Positions 7,392-16,097 are shown, counted from the stretch's first letter. The stretch: DNA of 64,000 bases from Tsukamurella sp. TY48 (GCF_019656655.1 NZ_BPMV01000001.1:2976001-3040000), one strand, 5' to 3'. Numbers and translations are program-made. The notes: a model not told the origin generated them from the sequence alone.

Positions 7392-8237
7392 GTGGTGAGT
7401 GCCCCCAGACTGCCCGCGTCGCTGCGCTCCGTGTCGCTCCCGACCGGGCCTGCACGCAAGCTCGTGGCCCCCGCATACGCGCTGTACGAGCGGCGCCTGA
7501 TCAGCGATCTCACGTCCGCCTACCGCGACGGTGCGCAGCGCCCGCGGCACGTGGCCGTGCTCTGCGACGGCAACCGGCGGTGGGCGCGGGCGGCCGGATT
7601 CGACGATGTGAGCCACGGCTACCGCATGGGCGCGAAGAAGATCGCCGAGATGCTGGGCTGGTGCGACGAGGCCGGCGTCGAGTTGGCCACCATCTACCTG
7701 CTCTCGACCGAGAACCTGCAGCGCGACCCCGAGGAGCTCGCGGCCCTGCTGGAGATCATCACCGATGTCGTGGAGGAGATCTCCGGGCCCGACAAGAACT
7801 GGTCGGTGAAGATCGTGGGCGCCATGGAGCTGCTGCCGCCCGATGCGGCGCGCCGGCTCACCGAGGCGGCGCAGGGCACCGTGGGGCGCACCGGCACGCA
7901 CGTCAACGTGGCCGTGGGCTACGGCGGGCGCAAGGAGATCGTGGATGCGGTGCACTCGCTGCTCGACGAGAAGCTCGCGGCCGGCGCCACGGCGGAGGAG
8001 CTGGCGGACGCCGTCACCGTCGAGGGCATCGATCAGCACCTGTACACCTCCGGCCAGCCCGATCCCGATCTGGTGATCCGCACGTCGGGGGAGCAGCGAC
8101 TGTCCGGATTCCTGTTGTGGCAGAGCGCGTACAGCGAGATCTGGTTCACCGAGGCCTACTGGCCCGAGTTCCGGCGGGTGGACTTCCTGCGCGCGCTGCG
8201 CGATTACGCGGCGCGGCACCGTCGATTCGGTGCCTGA
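7392..8237 (+). CDS. uppS: cis-prenyltransferase (isoprenyl transferase, Rv1086-like)
   Basis: A 281-residue cytoplasmic/peripheral enzyme that condenses isopentenyl diphosphate onto an allylic diphosphate in cis configuration. It has the substrate-binding CDGNRRWAR motif (about residues 57-65), MGAKKIAEMLGWC, ELATIYLLSTENLQR and the C-terminal signature PDLVIRTSGEQRLSGFLLWQ, followed by SEIWFTEAYWPEF. Position and sequence match the mycobacterial short-chain Z,E-farnesyl diphosphate synthase Rv1086 rather than the decaprenyl synthase. The product is therefore probably a C15 precursor of the decaprenyl phosphate carrier for cell-wall assembly. GTG 7392 and GTG 7395 are both possible starts. 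No ribosome site is evident, which agrees with the leaderless -10 box. Confidence 0.92.
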   Translation: MVSAPRLPASLRSVSLPTGPARKLVAPAYALYERRLISDLTSAYRDGAQRPRHVAVLCDGNRRWARAAGFDDVSHGYRMGAKKIAEMLGWCDEAGVELATIYLLSTENLQRDPEELAALLEIITDVVEEISGPDKNWSVKIVGAMELLPPDAARRLTEAAQGTVGRTGTHVNVAVGYGGRKEIVDAVHSLLDEKLAAGATAEELADAVTVEGIDQHLYTSGQPDPDLVIRTSGEQRLSGFLLWQSAYSEIWFTEAYWPEFRRVDFLRALRDYAARHRRFGA

Positions 8238-8312
8238 CCTGGCTCTGAACCCGCCCATGTGAGTGGATTCGAGAAATTTCTATCAATCGTCATGGTGATG
8301 CGCGCCACGCGC

Positions 8313-8340
8313 TGTTACGATTCATGTATCAGTCGTAACA
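8313..8340 (+). promoter_or_regulatory. Inverted repeat upstream of the DUF2236 gene, likely TetR-type operator
   Basis: TGTTACGA (8313-8320) and TCGTAACA (8333-8340) are perfect 8-bp arms separated by 12 bases that include CATG. It lies just before the AGGAGG ribosome site of the oxygenase gene, where a bound repressor would block transcription. The TetR gene at 9372-9983 is the obvious candidate. Confidence 0.6.
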
Positions 8341-8353
8341 CCGAGGAGGCGGC

Positions 8354-9361
8354 ATGACCCAGCTGGCGGAACCCGAGAGCCGGACCGAGACCGTTCGTGC
8401 GCCGGAGCGCTACGGGCCGCGATCGCAGTTCATCGACCCGCTGGGGATGAGCGGCACCGTCGCCGGCCAGTGGGCGTTCCTGCCGATCAACGGCGCGGCG
8501 TTCGTGATGCAGCTGATGCATCCCGTGATCGGCGACATCGTGGGGGAGTTCAGCGTCGCGTACACCGACCCGGTGGGTCGCGCGATCCGGTCGATGGATT
8601 CGGTGCAGCGCTGGTACTTCGGCGAGGACGCCGCCGTCGAGGAGGGTTACCGGCTCCGGGCGCAGCATCAGCCGCTGCAGATGCGCAACGCCGAGGGGAA
8701 GCACATCAGCGCGCTCAATCCGGAGGCCTACGGCTGGGTGATCGCCACCGGAACGGTCACGGGCATCGATTCCCTGCCGCGCAGCCTCGGCCGCCCACTC
8801 ACCGATGCCGATGTCCTGGAGATCTTCGACGACTCCCGCAAGATCGCCGCGATCGTCCAGGTGCCGGACGGTGCCGTCCCCTGGGAGCCGGACGCCTTCG
8901 ACCGCTACTACGAGGACATGCTCACGAAGCTGGTCGCGCACCCCGGCGCGCTGCAGTTCCTCGACGACTTCGCCCACGGCAACCCGCCGCTGCCGCCGGA
9001 GGCGGGCCCGTTCCTCCGTGCGATCGAGCCGGTGCTCAAGCCGATCGGCGTCTCGGTCAACCGCGCGGTCTACCTGCTCACCGTCGGGGTACTGCGGCCC
9101 GAGGTCCGTGAGATCCTCGGCGTGGGGTGGACACGCCGCGAGGAGTATCTCTACCGAGCGGTGACCGCGGCGATCCGCCAGGCGTACAAGGTGATTCCCG
9201 AGCGGGTGGGCTACACGCCGCTGGCGTACTACGCCCGCGGGAAGGCGCGTGCCCTGCGTGCCATGAAGCAGCGGGACCTGCCGGACTTCACCGCGTTCCA
9301 GCGCGAGCGCACCCCGGAGCAGCGCGCGAAGTCGCCCTCCGCCGGTTGCCCCTTCGGCTGA
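8354..9361 (+). CDS. Oxygenase MpaB family protein (DUF2236)
   Basis: A 335-residue DUF2236 protein, the family that includes fungal MpaB and latex-clearing-type haem oxygenases. Conserved features seen are FLPINGAAFVMQLMHPVIG near residue 38, a DPVGRAIRSMDSVQRWYFGE block, the EGKHISALNPEAYGWVIATGT motif (about residues 115-135), and YYARGKARALRAM near the end. The family uses conserved His and Arg/Lys residues to bind haem or catalyse oxidation; the true substrate is unknown. ATG 8354 follows GAGGAGG. An inverted repeat immediately upstream and a convergent TetR gene downstream suggest repressor control. Confidence 0.88.
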   Translation: MTQLAEPESRTETVRAPERYGPRSQFIDPLGMSGTVAGQWAFLPINGAAFVMQLMHPVIGDIVGEFSVAYTDPVGRAIRSMDSVQRWYFGEDAAVEEGYRLRAQHQPLQMRNAEGKHISALNPEAYGWVIATGTVTGIDSLPRSLGRPLTDADVLEIFDDSRKIAAIVQVPDGAVPWEPDAFDRYYEDMLTKLVAHPGALQFLDDFAHGNPPLPPEAGPFLRAIEPVLKPIGVSVNRAVYLLTVGVLRPEVREILGVGWTRREEYLYRAVTAAIRQAYKVIPERVGYTPLAYYARGKARALRAMKQRDLPDFTAFQRERTPEQRAKSPSAGCPFG

Positions 9362-9371
9362 CGCTCGGGGC

Positions 9372-9983
9372 TCACCGCGCCAGGGGGACGAGGGCCGTGC
9401 GCGCGTAGGCGCGTGCGGCCTCCTCGTCGCCCAGGTCGAACGGTGCGGGCTCGATCGCGAAGCAGGCGGTGGTGATCCGCACCAGTGCGTCGGCGCGGAT
9501 CTCGGTGCCGCCCTCGGGAACCGCGCCGGACTCCTGCTCCTGCACCATGATCGCGGTCACGAAGCGGATGCCGTGGCCCACCAGATCGAGCCGCTCGTCG
9601 GCGAACAGCGCCGCCCGCTCCTCGGGGGAGGAATCGGGGAACAGGGTGCGCCCGAACCGGCAGCACAGCACGAACACCTCCTCGATCCGTTGCGCCACAT
9701 CGGGAGTGGTGGCCACCACCTCGGCGGTCTGGACGAACAGGCGGCCCAACGACCAGGCGAGCGCCGCGGCCAGGATGTCGTCCTTGGAACCGAACCGGCG
9801 GAACAGGGTCATCCGGCTCATCCCCGATTCGGCGGCGATCGCATCCACCGTCACCTTGCGCGTACCGGCCGTGCCGAGCGCCCGGAGTGCGGCGCGGTAG
9901 ACCTCGGCGTCGGCATCGCTGACATCGGAGTGCGTACCGGCGCGGAGCAGCAGTTCGGGCAGGGATGCGCCGGGACGGGTCAT
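9372..9983 (-). CDS. TetR-family transcriptional regulator
   Basis: A 203-residue one-component regulator. The N-terminal helix-turn-helix reads VTVDAIAAESGMSRMTLFRRFGSKDDILAAALA (about residues 44-76), and the rest is the ligand-binding helical domain. It faces the DUF2236 gene tail to tail with 10 bases between stops, so the pair are neighbours but not divergent. Its likely site is the inverted repeat at 8313-8340. ATG 9983 was chosen because the protein then has a normal TetR length. TACGAT lies eight bases upstream on the same strand, so a leaderless start is possible. Confidence 0.88.
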   Translation of the reverse strand: MTRPGASLPELLLRAGTHSDVSDADAEVYRAALRALGTAGTRKVTVDAIAAESGMSRMTLFRRFGSKDDILAAALAWSLGRLFVQTAEVVATTPDVAQRIEEVFVLCCRFGRTLFPDSSPEERAALFADERLDLVGHGIRFVTAIMVQEQESGAVPEGGTEIRADALVRITTACFAIEPAPFDLGDEEAARAYARTALVPLAR

Positions 9984-10006
9984 GACAGCTGATCGTAGGC
10001 GGGGGA

Positions 10007-10930
10007 TCAGAGCTTGCGCAGGCGCACGCGATTGATCGAGTGGTCGGAGTCCTTGCGCAGCACCAGGGTGGCCCGCGGCCGGGTCGGCAGGATGTTCTGC
10101 ACCAGGTTCGGCCGGTTGATGCCCGCCCAGATGCCCTCGGCGCGGTCGCGCGCCTCGGCATCGGACAGGTCGGCGTAGTGGTGGAAGTGCGACTGCGGAT
10201 CCGCGAACGACGTGGTGCGCATCGACAGGAAGCGATCGACGTACCACCGCTCGATGTCCTCGATCCGCGCGTCCACGTACACCGAGAAGTCGAACAGGTC
10301 CGAGACCATCAGCCGCGGCCCGGTCTGCAGCACGTTGAGCCCCTCGACGATCAGGATGTCGGGGCGCCGCACGTGGATGAACTCGTTCGGCACGATGTCG
10401 TAGAGCTGATGCGAATACACCGGCGCCGTGACGTCCTCTGCGCCCGACTTCACCGCGGTCACGAACCGCAGCAGTGCACGGCGATCGTAGGACTCGGGAA
10501 ATCCCTTGCGGTGCATGATGCCGCGGCGTTCCAGTTCGGCGGTGGGGTAGAGGAAGCCGTCCGTGGTCACCAGATCAACCCGCGGGTGCGAATCCCACCG
10601 CGCCAGCAGTGCCTGCAGCACACGGGCCGTGGTCGACTTGCCCACCGCCACCGAGCCCGCGACACCGATCACGAAGGGCACCTGGCCCTCGTGCCGCTGC
10701 TCCCCGAGGAAGGTGGCCGTGGCCGCGTACAGCCGCTGTCGCGCCGCCACCTGCAGATGGATCAGACGGGAGACGGGGAGGTAGACCTCGGCCACCTCCG
10801 CGAGGTCGATCTGCTCACCCAGGCCCCGCAGGTGCGACAGGTCCTCTTCGGTCAGCGACAGCGGCGTCGACTGCCGGAGTTCGCGCCACTGCGCGCGGTC
10901 CAACTCGATGTAGGGGCTGGCTTCGCTCAC
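10007..10930 (-). CDS. coaA: Pantothenate kinase, type I
   Basis: It phosphorylates pantothenate, the first committed step of coenzyme A synthesis, in the cytoplasm. The 307-residue protein matches the prokaryotic type I enzyme in full: P-loop [12 protein letters not shown] (about residues 89-100), [33 protein letters not shown], the [15 protein letters not shown] strand and the C-terminal [21 protein letters not shown]. The start is GTG 10930; ATG is not available nearby. It stands alone between the TetR gene and an opposite-strand gene. In M. tuberculosis coaA (Rv1092c) is likewise next to glyA1, with one extra gene intervening here. Confidence 0.97.
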   Translation of the reverse strand: MSEASPYIELDRAQWRELRQSTPLSLTEEDLSHLRGLGEQIDLAEVAEVYLPVSRLIHLQVAARQRLYAATATFLGEQRHEGQVPFVIGVAGSVAVGKSTTARVLQALLARWDSHPRVDLVTTDGFLYPTAELERRGIMHRKGFPESYDRRALLRFVTAVKSGAEDVTAPVYSHQLYDIVPNEFIHVRRPDILIVEGLNVLQTGPRLMVSDLFDFSVYVDARIEDIERWYVDRFLSMRTTSFADPQSHFHHYADLSDAEARDRAEGIWAGINRPNLVQNILPTRPRATLVLRKDSDHSINRVRLRKL

Positions 10931-11005
10931 GAGACGACTCCGTGGCGCGCCGGGGCTGACATGTTCTCAGTCTGGCACGCGCGCTCGGCCCCGTCCGCAC
11001 GGCAG

Positions 11006-11011
11006 TATCCT
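11006..11011 (+). promoter_or_regulatory. Leaderless -10 box of the DUF885-like gene
   Basis: TATCCT ends six bases before ATG 11018. Confidence 0.55.
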
Positions 11012-11017
11012 GCGGGC

Positions 11018-12247
11018 ATGCGCGAGCTCACCGTCACCGACCGCTACCTGCGCCTCGGCCTCCGTTTCGACCGGATCGAGGAGGGCTTCGTGGACGCCTA
11101 CTTCGGCGATCCGAAGCACCGCCGGGCGGTGGCGCAGGAGGCGCCGCCCACCCCCGCCGAACTCGCCGCCGCGGCCCGCGATCTGCTGCGCGACATCGAG
11201 GCCGATACCGCGCTGGGCGAGCAGCGCCGTGAATTCCTGCGCGGTCACGTGGCCGCGCTGGCCTGCTCGGCCCGCAAGTTCGACGGTGCGCCGATCGGCT
11301 TCGTCGAGGAGGTACGGGCCTACTTCGACGTGGACATCGCCCCGCACGACACCGCCGACTACGAGGCCGCCCACGCCCGCCTCGACGAACTGCTGCCCGG
11401 CCCGGGGTCGCTGTCCGAGCGGATGGCCGAGCAGCGTGCCCGGTTCCTCGTCCCGAAGGACCGGGTGCCCGAGGTGGTCGACGCGCTCGCGGGTGCCCTG
11501 CGCGATGTGGTGCGCGCGCGGTACCCGCTGCCCGAGGCGGAGACCGTGTCCTTCGAGATCGAACACGACAAGCCCTGGTCCGGATTCAACTACTACCTGG
11601 GCGATTACGCCTCGCGGGTGGCCGTGAACGGCGATCTGCCGCAGTACCTGTCGTCCTTGCCGCACCTCATCGCGCACGAGGCCTACCCCGGCCACCACAC
11701 CGAGCACTGCCGCAAGGAAGACCTGCTCGTGCACGGCCAGAACCAGCCCGAGCAGACGATCTTCCTCGTCAACACCCCGCAGTGCCTCATGGCCGAGGGC
11801 CTGGCCGACCACGCGCTCGGCGCCGCGATCGGCCCGGGCTGGGGCCGCTGGGCGCAGGAGATCTACGCCGACCTCGGGCTCGCCTTCGACGGTGAGCTGG
11901 CCGAGGCGATCTCCGTGGCCTCCGCCGGGCTGCTGCACGTGCGACAGGACGCCGCCCTGCTGCTGCACGACCGCGGCGGCACCGACGACGAGGTGATCGC
12001 CTACCTGCGGCGCTGGGGCCTGGCCACGGAGACCTCGGCGCGGCAGTCGCTGCGCTTCCTCAGCTCCCCGCTGTGGCGCGCCTACATCAGCACCTACGTC
12101 GAGGGCTACGCGCTGCTCGGCTCCTGGCTCGACCTCGCCGAACCGGGTCCGGCCCGGCTGGACCGCTTCGGGCGCCTGCTCGACGAGCCGCTCACCCCGT
12201 CGGCCCTGCGTCGCGAGCTCGCCGCCGTAGCACCGGCCGCCGGGTGA
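11018..12247 (+). CDS. DUF885-like putative metallopeptidase
   Basis: A 409-residue protein that I do not recognise as a named enzyme. Its central HEAYPGHHTEH segment (about residues 222-232) carries the His-Glu...His spacing seen in DUF885-type zinc peptidases. It is followed about 40 residues later by LMAEGLADHALG, whose Glu could complete a gluzincin-type site. No signal peptide or membrane segment is seen, so it should be cytoplasmic. It lies between coaA and glyA on its own leaderless promoter. Enzyme class is inferred from motifs; substrate unknown. Confidence 0.7.
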   Translation: MRELTVTDRYLRLGLRFDRIEEGFVDAYFGDPKHRRAVAQEAPPTPAELAAAARDLLRDIEADTALGEQRREFLRGHVAALACSARKFDGAPIGFVEEVRAYFDVDIAPHDTADYEAAHARLDELLPGPGSLSERMAEQRARFLVPKDRVPEVVDALAGALRDVVRARYPLPEAETVSFEIEHDKPWSGFNYYLGDYASRVAVNGDLPQYLSSLPHLIAHEAYPGHHTEHCRKEDLLVHGQNQPEQTIFLVNTPQCLMAEGLADHALGAAIGPGWGRWAQEIYADLGLAFDGELAEAISVASAGLLHVRQDAALLLHDRGGTDDEVIAYLRRWGLATETSARQSLRFLSSPLWRAYISTYVEGYALLGSWLDLAEPGPARLDRFGRLLDEPLTPSALRRELAAVAPAAG

Positions 12248-12265
12248 CGGGCGTCATGGGCCGCT

Positions 12266-12271
12266 TAGGAT
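12266..12271 (+). promoter_or_regulatory. Leaderless -10 box of glyA
   Basis: TAGGAT ends six bases before ATG 12278. Confidence 0.6.
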
Positions 12272-12277
12272 GAGCTC

Positions 12278-13576
12278 ATGAGCGATTCCAGCGTGAACTC
12301 CGCGTCCCTCGCCGAACTCGACCCCGAGGTCGCCGCCGCCATGAACGGCGAGCTCGCGCGCCAGCGGGACACGCTGGAAATGATCGCCTCGGAGAATTTC
12401 GTGCCGCGCGCCGTGCTCCAGGCCCAGGGCTCCGTGCTCACCAACAAGTACGCCGAGGGCTACCCCGGCCGCCGCTACTACGGCGGTTGCGAGTACGTCG
12501 ATGTGGTGGAGGACCTCGCCCGCAACCGCGCCAAGGAGCTGTTCGGCGCCGAGTTCGCCAACGTCCAGCCGCACTCCGGCGCGCAGGCCAACGCGGCCGT
12601 GCTGCAGGCCCTCATGGAGCCGGGCGAAACCCTCATGGGCCTCGACCTCGCGCACGGCGGCCACCTCACGCACGGCATGCGCCTGAACTTCTCCGGCAAG
12701 CTCTACGAGAACGTCTTCTACGGCGTCTCCAAGGAGGACCACCGGGTCGACATGGACGAGGTGCGCAAGATCGCCCTCGACTCCAGGCCCAAGGTGATCG
12801 TGGCCGGTTGGTCCGCGTACCCGCGCCAGCTCGACTTCGCCGCCTTCCGGTCCATCGCCGACGAGGTGGGCGCCCACCTGTGGGTGGACATGGCGCACTT
12901 CGCCGGCCTCGTCGCCGCGGGCCTGCACCCCAGCCCCGTCCCGCACGCCGACGTCGTCAGCTCCACCGTGCACAAGACCCTCGGCGGCCCCCGCTCCGGC
13001 ATCATCCTGGCGAAGCAGGAGTGGGCCAAGAAGCTCAACTCCGCCGTCTTCCCCGGTCAGCAGGGCGGCCCGCTCATGCACGTGATCGCCGCCAAGGCCG
13101 TCGCCCTCAAGGTGGCCGCCACCGAGGAGTTCCGCGAGAAGCAGCAGCGCACGCTCGACGGTGCCAAGATCCTCGCGGACCGCCTCAACGGCAAGGACGT
13201 GGCCGACGCCGGCATCACCGTGCTCACCGGCGGCACCGATGTGCACCTGGTGCTCGTGGACCTCCGCAACAGCGACCTCGACGGCCAGCAGGCCGAGGAT
13301 CTGCTGCACGAGGTGGGCATCACCGTGAACCGCAACGCCGTGCCCTTCGACCCGCGCCCGCCGATGGTCACCTCCGGCCTGCGGATCGGCACCGCCGCGC
13401 TGGCGAGCCGCGGCTTCGGTGCCGCGGAGTTCACCGAGGTGGCCGACATCATCGGTACGGCACTCGCCCTGGGCAAGTCGGCCGATCTGTCCGCGCTGCG
13501 CGCCCGCGTCTCGGCGCTCGCGCTCGAGGTGCCGCTGTACGAGGGCCTGGAGGACTGGGGCCTGCTCTCGCGCTGA
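12278..13576 (+). CDS. glyA: Serine hydroxymethyltransferase
   Basis: A PLP enzyme that interconverts serine and glycine while charging tetrahydrofolate with a one-carbon unit. The 432-residue sequence is complete: [30 protein letters not shown] near the N-terminus, the GGHLTHG loop, [15 protein letters not shown], and the PLP-lysine motif [13 protein letters not shown] (Lys about residue 232). ATG 12278 has no ribosome site but a TAGGAT -10 box six bases upstream, so the message is probably leaderless. The gene is followed by desA2, as in mycobacteria (glyA1-desA2). Confidence 0.98.
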   Translation: MSDSSVNSASLAELDPEVAAAMNGELARQRDTLEMIASENFVPRAVLQAQGSVLTNKYAEGYPGRRYYGGCEYVDVVEDLARNRAKELFGAEFANVQPHSGAQANAAVLQALMEPGETLMGLDLAHGGHLTHGMRLNFSGKLYENVFYGVSKEDHRVDMDEVRKIALDSRPKVIVAGWSAYPRQLDFAAFRSIADEVGAHLWVDMAHFAGLVAAGLHPSPVPHADVVSSTVHKTLGGPRSGIILAKQEWAKKLNSAVFPGQQGGPLMHVIAAKAVALKVAATEEFREKQQRTLDGAKILADRLNGKDVADAGITVLTGGTDVHLVLVDLRNSDLDGQQAEDLLHEVGITVNRNAVPFDPRPPMVTSGLRIGTAALASRGFGAAEFTEVADIIGTALALGKSADLSALRARVSALALEVPLYEGLEDWGLLSR

Positions 13577-13638
13577 ACCCGGGTTTCGGGTACCCGTAGG
13601 GCCCTACCTGGGATTTGAAGGCCGGGTAGCGGCTGCTC

Positions 13639-13644
13639 TACAGT
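13639..13644 (+). promoter_or_regulatory. Leaderless -10 box of desA2
   Basis: TACAGT ends six bases before GTG 13651. Confidence 0.6.
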
Positions 13645-13650
13645 GTCCGG

Positions 13651-14481
13651 GTGACTTCCACCACCTCCGAGGACGACCTGACTCTCGCCATCGACAAGGC
13701 GCTGCCGGACATCCGTGCCGCCTACGTCGAGGCGGGTGACGCATGGCAGCCCCACGATTACGTTCCGTGGGACGACGGTCGCAACTACGCCTTCCTCGGC
13801 GGCGAGGACTTCGCTCCGGCGGACGTGAAGGTGCACCCGGTCGTGGCTCACGGCCTGGTCCTGGGTCTGCTGACGAAGGATCACCTGCCGTCGTTCCACC
13901 GGCTGCTGGCGCAGCACCACCTCATCGATTCCGACTGGGGCAAGTTCGTCGGCCACTGGACCGCCGAGGAGAACCGCCACGCCATCGCGCTGCGCGATCA
14001 CGTGGTGGTCAGCCGCACGTTCGACGTCGAGCAGCTGGAGGCCTGGCGCCTGGAGGCCGTGACCCGCGGCTACCGGCAGTACGAGGGCACCCGTGACGAA
14101 CTCCACGTGGCCGAGCAGATCGCCATGGTGATGACGCACGAGGCGCTGTCCGCCGACTACTTCGACCGGCTCGCCGATTTCGCCGAGAAGGCCGAGGGCA
14201 CGCCGGCCGGGCTCGTGACCACGCTGCGCAAGATCGCCGCCGACGATCGGGTGCAGCTGCAGTACTGGGTCGAGCTGTTCACCGTGGCCCTGGACGTCAA
14301 CGAGGGCCACGCCAAGGACGCCCTGCTGGGCCAGGCGCGCGTCGTCTCGGCCATCGGCGCCGAGACCGCCGAGGGCCTGGACGAGTCGCGCCGCATCGTG
14401 GTGGACGCCGAGATCGCGACCGCCGAGCGCGACCGTGAGCTGATCAACGTGCTGCTCGCGCGCTGGGGTCTGGCCCTGTAG
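13651..14481 (+). CDS. desA2: Acyl-ACP desaturase DesA2-like protein
   Basis: A 276-residue ferritin-like protein of the plant-type acyl-ACP desaturase family, syntenic with mycobacterial desA2 (Rv1094). The first di-iron motif is present as TAEENRHAIALRD (about residues 108-120), and the next ligand helix is MTHEALSADYF. The second EExxH-type motif, normally DEARH, aligns with DDRVQ in KIAADDRVQLQYW, so Glu is Asp and His is Gln. M. tuberculosis DesA2 is also known to have an atypical metal site. The protein may therefore not be a conventional desaturase even though mycobacterial homologues matter for mycolate synthesis. The start is GTG 13651 by the leaderless -10 box. Confidence 0.9.
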   Translation: MTSTTSEDDLTLAIDKALPDIRAAYVEAGDAWQPHDYVPWDDGRNYAFLGGEDFAPADVKVHPVVAHGLVLGLLTKDHLPSFHRLLAQHHLIDSDWGKFVGHWTAEENRHAIALRDHVVVSRTFDVEQLEAWRLEAVTRGYRQYEGTRDELHVAEQIAMVMTHEALSADYFDRLADFAEKAEGTPAGLVTTLRKIAADDRVQLQYWVELFTVALDVNEGHAKDALLGQARVVSAIGAETAEGLDESRRIVVDAEIATAERDRELINVLLARWGLAL

Positions 14482-14504
14482 TACCGCCGTAACGAACTGT
14501 TCAC

Positions 14505-14542
14505 GAACGCGCCGCGCAGCCTCCGAGCCGCGTGGCGCGTTC
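14505..14542 (+). terminator. Hairpin after desA2
   Basis: GAACGCGCC (14505-14513) and GGCGCGTTC (14534-14542) form a 9-bp stem with a loop that can itself pair. There is no T run, so it may terminate weakly or simply protect the 3' end. Confidence 0.5.
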
Positions 14543-14591
14543 GGCGTTAGTTTGGCGGTGACGGATTGCGGGGAAGCATTTCGTCCCGGGA

Positions 14592-14691
14592 GGTTCCAAC
14601 CGTGACTGGTTCACCAGTTCTCACGAGAGGGCCGGCCCCGGTCCTCGTCCTCGCGGCGTAGCAGACCTACGCAGCGACGATGTTTGGAACC
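14592..14691 (+). ncRNA. Candidate structured RNA in the phoH2 leader (three-hairpin junction)
   Basis: GGTTCCAA (14592-14599) pairs perfectly with TTGGAACC (14684-14691), closing about 84 bases that fold into three further stems. The first is CGTGA/TCACG (14601-14605 and 14621-14625), capped by CTGG-TTCA-CCAG. The second is AGGGCCG/CGGTCCT (14628-14634 and 14639-14645). The third is GCGTAG/CTACGC (14656-14661 and 14667-14672) with a CAGAC loop. No coding frame fits the stretch. It ends 54 bases before the phoH2 GTG, so it is either a 5' leader regulatory RNA or an independent small RNA. I could not match it to a known riboswitch class by eye. Confidence 0.55.
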
Positions 14692-14745
14692 GGCCGGCCG
14701 CAGCTACACGCTTGCGTGGGCGCCGCGCAGGCTAGGAGCGTCACC

Positions 14746-16044
14746 GTGACCACCACTCGGACCTACGTTCTCGACACCTCCGTCCTGCTGTCCGATCCCT
14801 GGGCCATCACCCGATTCGCTGAGCACGATGTAGTGCTCCCGCTCGTGGTGATCAGCGAACTCGAGGGCAAGCGCCACCACGCCGAGCTCGGCTGGTTCGC
14901 CCGCGAATCGCTGCGCATGCTCGACGATATGAGGCTCGAGCACGGCCGCCTCGACCAGCCGATCCCCACCCCGGGCGGCGGCACCGTGCAGGTGGAGCTC
15001 AATCACATCGACCCGTCCGTGTTGCCGGTGGGTTTCCGCACCGGGACCAACGACGCCCGCATCCTGGCCTGCGCCCTGAACCTGCGCGCCGAGGGCAAGA
15101 ACGTGACGCTGGTGTCGAAGGACATCCCGCTGCGCGTCAAGGCCGGCGCCGTGGGCCTGACCGCCGATGAGTACCGCGCTCAGGACGTGGTGACCTCCGG
15201 GTGGACCGGTATGGAGGAACTCGAGGTGGCGTCGCAGGACATCGACGCCCTGTTCGCGAACGGTGTGATCGATCACGACGCCGCGCGGGAACTGCCCTGC
15301 AACACCGGAGTCCGGCTGCTGGGCGGCACCTCCAGCGCGCTCGGCCGGGTGACCGCGGACAAGCAGCTGCAGCTGGTGCGCGGCGATCGCGAGGCCTTCG
15401 GCCTGCACGGCCGCAGCGCCGAACAGCGTGTGGCCCTGGATCTGTTGCTCGACGAGTCCGTGGGCATCGTCTCCCTCGGCGGTAAGGCGGGCACCGGTAA
15501 GTCGGCGCTCGCCCTGTGCGCGGGCCTGGAAGCGGTGCTGGAGAAGCGGACTCAGCGCAAGGTGGTGGTCTTCCGGCCGCTGTACGCCGTGGGCGGCCAG
15601 GACCTGGGCTATCTCCCGGGCACCGAGAACGAGAAGATGGGGCCGTGGGCGCAGGCCGTCTTCGACACCCTCGATGGGCTCGCCTCGCCCGAGGTGATGG
15701 ACGAGGTGATGTCGCGCGGGATGCTGGAAGTACTGCCGCTCACGCACATTCGCGGCCGGTCGCTGCACGACTCCTTCGTGATCGTCGACGAGGCGCAGTC
15801 GCTGGAGCGCAACGTGCTGCTCACGGTGCTCTCGCGGCTGGGCGCGGGCTCGCGGGTGGTGCTGACCCACGATGTGGCGCAGCGCGACAACCTGCGCGTC
15901 GGCCGGCACGACGGCGTGGCCGCGGTGATCGAGAAGCTCAAGGGGCACCCGCTGTTCGCGCACGTCACGCTCACCCGCTCCGAGCGTTCGCCGATCGCGG
16001 CGCTGGTCACCGAGATGCTGGAGGAGTTCGCCCCCGGCGCCTGA
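14746..16044 (+). CDS. phoH2: PhoH2-type PIN-domain/PhoH ATPase
   Basis: A 432-residue fusion of an N-terminal PIN (VapC-like) ribonuclease domain with a C-terminal PhoH helicase-like ATPase, the PhoH2 architecture that in mycobacteria cleaves and unwinds RNA. The PIN part begins [16 protein letters not shown], where the first Asp is a metal ligand, and contains VISELE and the TNDARIL segment. The ATPase has Walker [14 protein letters not shown] (about residues 246-258), Walker [13 protein letters not shown] and the sensor stretch [23 protein letters not shown] 14746 is preceded by AGGAG at 14734-14738; an in-frame ATG at 14680 would run through the RNA structure and has no ribosome site. The mycobacterial gene is preceded by a small antitoxin frame; none is evident here, and a structured RNA occupies that space. 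Confidence 0.95.
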   Translation: MTTTRTYVLDTSVLLSDPWAITRFAEHDVVLPLVVISELEGKRHHAELGWFARESLRMLDDMRLEHGRLDQPIPTPGGGTVQVELNHIDPSVLPVGFRTGTNDARILACALNLRAEGKNVTLVSKDIPLRVKAGAVGLTADEYRAQDVVTSGWTGMEELEVASQDIDALFANGVIDHDAARELPCNTGVRLLGGTSSALGRVTADKQLQLVRGDREAFGLHGRSAEQRVALDLLLDESVGIVSLGGKAGTGKSALALCAGLEAVLEKRTQRKVVVFRPLYAVGGQDLGYLPGTENEKMGPWAQAVFDTLDGLASPEVMDEVMSRGMLEVLPLTHIRGRSLHDSFVIVDEAQSLERNVLLTVLSRLGAGSRVVLTHDVAQRDNLRVGRHDGVAAVIEKLKGHPLFAHVTLTRSERSPIAALVTEMLEEFAPGA

Positions 16045-16047
16045 CCG

Positions 16048-16097
16048 TTGCCGTACCTAGAACCACAAGGTATACCTGTACCTAGTGGTTCTAGGTA
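16048..16097 (+). promoter_or_regulatory. Promoter and PadR operator of the PadR/membrane-protein operon
   Basis: TACCTAGAACCAC (16054-16066) and GTGGTTCTAGGTA (16085-16097) are perfect 13-bp inverted repeats. Between them lies a second palindrome, AGGTATACCT (16068-16077). TTGCCG (16048-16053) and TATACC (16071-16076), 17 bases apart, make a plausible sigma-70 promoter inside the repeats. A regulator bound here would occlude RNA polymerase; autorepression by the PadR protein just downstream is the simplest reading. Confidence 0.8.

Noticed and set aside
14592-14691. c-di-AMP (ydaO-type) or other known riboswitch
   Set aside because: I compared the sequence by memory with the conserved blocks of ydaO and found no match; the element is reported as unassigned.
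14680-14745. Longer phoH2 start at ATG 14680
   Set aside because: There is no ribosome site, it runs through the structured RNA, and the added residues do not look like PIN-domain sequence; GTG 14746 has AGGAG.
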